DNA of 64,000 nt, taken from positions 1,433,501-1,497,500 of the forward strand of contig NZ_MUYE01000001.1 of assembly GCF_002022445.1 (NCBI RefSeq), read 5' to 3'. Source of the stretch: Bartonella sp. AR 15-3. Its GTDB lineage: Bacteria; Pseudomonadota; Alphaproteobacteria; Rhizobiales; Rhizobiaceae. The notes under the pieces were generated by a model. The model did not search any database and was not told the DNA's origin. It saw only the letters and a program-made list of their open reading frames with translations. The position numbers and the translations under genes were made by a program. Shown in pieces: positions 63,338-64,000 of the stretch (position 1 is its first letter; every line of letters starts with the position of its first letter).

Positions 63338-63360
63338 AAAGGAGCGACTTGAGCTCCTTT
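63338..63360 (-). terminator. Weak hairpin terminator after trxA
   Basis: An 8-bp stem (63338-63345 with 63353-63360) and 7-nt loop lie 28 nt downstream of the trxA stop. The T-run after it is short, so termination is uncertain. Confidence 0.45.
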
Positions 63361-63387
63361 ATTGTAGAAAAAGAGTCACGAAGGAAT

Positions 63388-63711
63388 TTAATTAAGGTTA
63401 TTTTTAATCCATTCAACAAGATGTCCTTTAGAAGCAGCGCCAACTTTATTGGATGATACCTTTCCATTTTTAAACATCAATAAAGTAGGAATCGATCGTA
63501 TTCCATATTGGGTAGCCAATTCTGGATTTTCATCAATGTTAATTTTAGCAACTTTAATTTGACTTTGCATTTCTGTTGCAATTTCATCAAGGATTGGTGC
63601 AATGCTTTTACAAGGACCACACCATTCTGCCCAAAAATCAACAACGATAGGAAGAGGAGAAGTGAGAATTTCACTTTCAAAGTTGCTACTATCAATTTTT
63701 ATACATGTCAT
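63388..63711 (-). CDS. trxA: Thioredoxin
   Basis: A 107-residue thioredoxin with active-site WCGPC (residues 30-34), VVDFWAEW before it, and cis-proline loop [11 protein letters not shown]. It reduces disulfides in the cytoplasm. It lies just downstream of addA, as is usual in alphaproteobacteria. Confidence 0.96.
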   Translation of the reverse strand: MTCIKIDSSNFESEILTSPLPIVVDFWAEWCGPCKSIAPILDEIATEMQSQIKVAKINIDENPELATQYGIRSIPTLLMFKNGKVSSNKVGAASKGHLVEWIKNNLN

Positions 63712-63816
63712 TGATTTATCCTTTACTACTTTTATACATGAGTATGATTTATTTATGTAAATTATTGCAAAAATAAATTATACTAGATTTTTTAGAAAAA
63801 ATTTTCCCTTTTATTT

Positions 63817-64000
63817 TTATAAAATGATTTCATCAAGGAGTAGGTCAAGTTTCTCAGGAATCAGTTTAAAAATTTTGGCTTTTTTAATATAAATGAGAAG
63901 AGCCTGCATATTTTTATTAGGATAAATAGCTTGCAACAATTTTTGATAAAGAGCCATTTGTAATAAATGGCGTTGCGCAATATCTGTATCATTTTTGGGT
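63817..64000 (-). CDS. addA: Double-strand break repair helicase AddA, C-terminal end
   Basis: The minus-strand frame entering from the window edge reads MALYQKLLQAIYPNKNMQALLIYIKKAKIF to a TAA at 63817-63819, matching the last segment of the AddA nuclease domain (family pattern Q.ALYR.LL..IYPGR....LLWT). The rest lies outside. Assignment rests on this short piece plus the addA-trxA order. Confidence 0.7.
   Translation of the reverse strand, partial: PKNDTDIAQRHLLQMALYQKLLQAIYPNKNMQALLIYIKKAKIFKLIPEKLDLLLDEIIL

Overview
The window looks like the replication-origin region of a Bartonella chromosome (Alphaproteobacteria, Rhizobiales). The basis is AT-rich DNA with a rhizobial gene order, Brucella/Bartonella-type surface and periplasmic proteins (BA14K-, Omp19- and IalB-family), a Mrp antiporter with fused A and B subunits, and several decayed biosynthetic genes as expected for a host-restricted, genome-reducing bacterium. 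The genus is inferred from gene content; I cannot name a species.

Layout. 1-5.7 kb: end of a PlsC-type acyltransferase, a D,D-carboxypeptidase, a COG0523 GTPase, a YafK-like L,D-transpeptidase, accA, xerD and a tiny membrane ORF coupled to xerD. 5.9-6.6 kb: fused remnants of the shikimate genes aroK and aroB. 6.6-6.9 kb: a tRNA-Arg(CCU) gene split in its anticodon loop by a 231-nt group I intron, followed by an MliC-type lysozyme-inhibitor gene. 7.4-13.4 kb: the overlapping mrp/pha antiporter operon (AB-C-D-E-F-G), whose AB gene carries a frameshift at a run of six G. 13.6-16.6 kb: a BA14K-family gene and a two-gene carboxyspermidine/carboxynorspermidine polyamine route. 16.7-25.7 kb: the TCA-cycle run mdh-sucC-sucD-sucA-sucB-lpdA, with sucD broken twice, again at runs of six G. 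26-33 kb: zapE, an Omp19-like lipoprotein, then dapF-mtaB-ftsY-yciB and gloB. 33-40.2 kb: parB-parA-rsmG-mnmG-mnmE-rho with two parS sites.

40.2-40.7 kb is the best oriC candidate. It is an AT-rich gap between divergent genes with several DnaA-box-like 9-mers and a perfect TTAA-N7-TTAA CtrA-type site. Genes diverge from it: rho through parB to the left, ppsR-maf-coaE-dnaQ-polA to the right. No hemE lies beside it, in keeping with haem auxotrophy in Bartonella. Between dnaQ and polA, on the minus strand, lies a probable small RNA with CCTCC (anti-Shine-Dalgarno) motifs and an intrinsic terminator, resembling the AbcR/alpha-r15 class.

47.4-64 kb: an endonuclease/phosphatase-family protein, a Bax-inhibitor-1-like membrane protein, lspA with two RNA-methyltransferase-like genes, ihfB with a LapA-domain gene, the lptC-lptA-lptB lipopolysaccharide export genes (no rpoN follows), prfC, class I lysyl-tRNA synthetase, a decayed argG, a decayed LysE/RhtB exporter, rlmN, an IalB-family gene, a gene-free stretch of about 0.95 kb, trxA and the end of addA. 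No CRISPR array, insertion sequence or prophage was seen.
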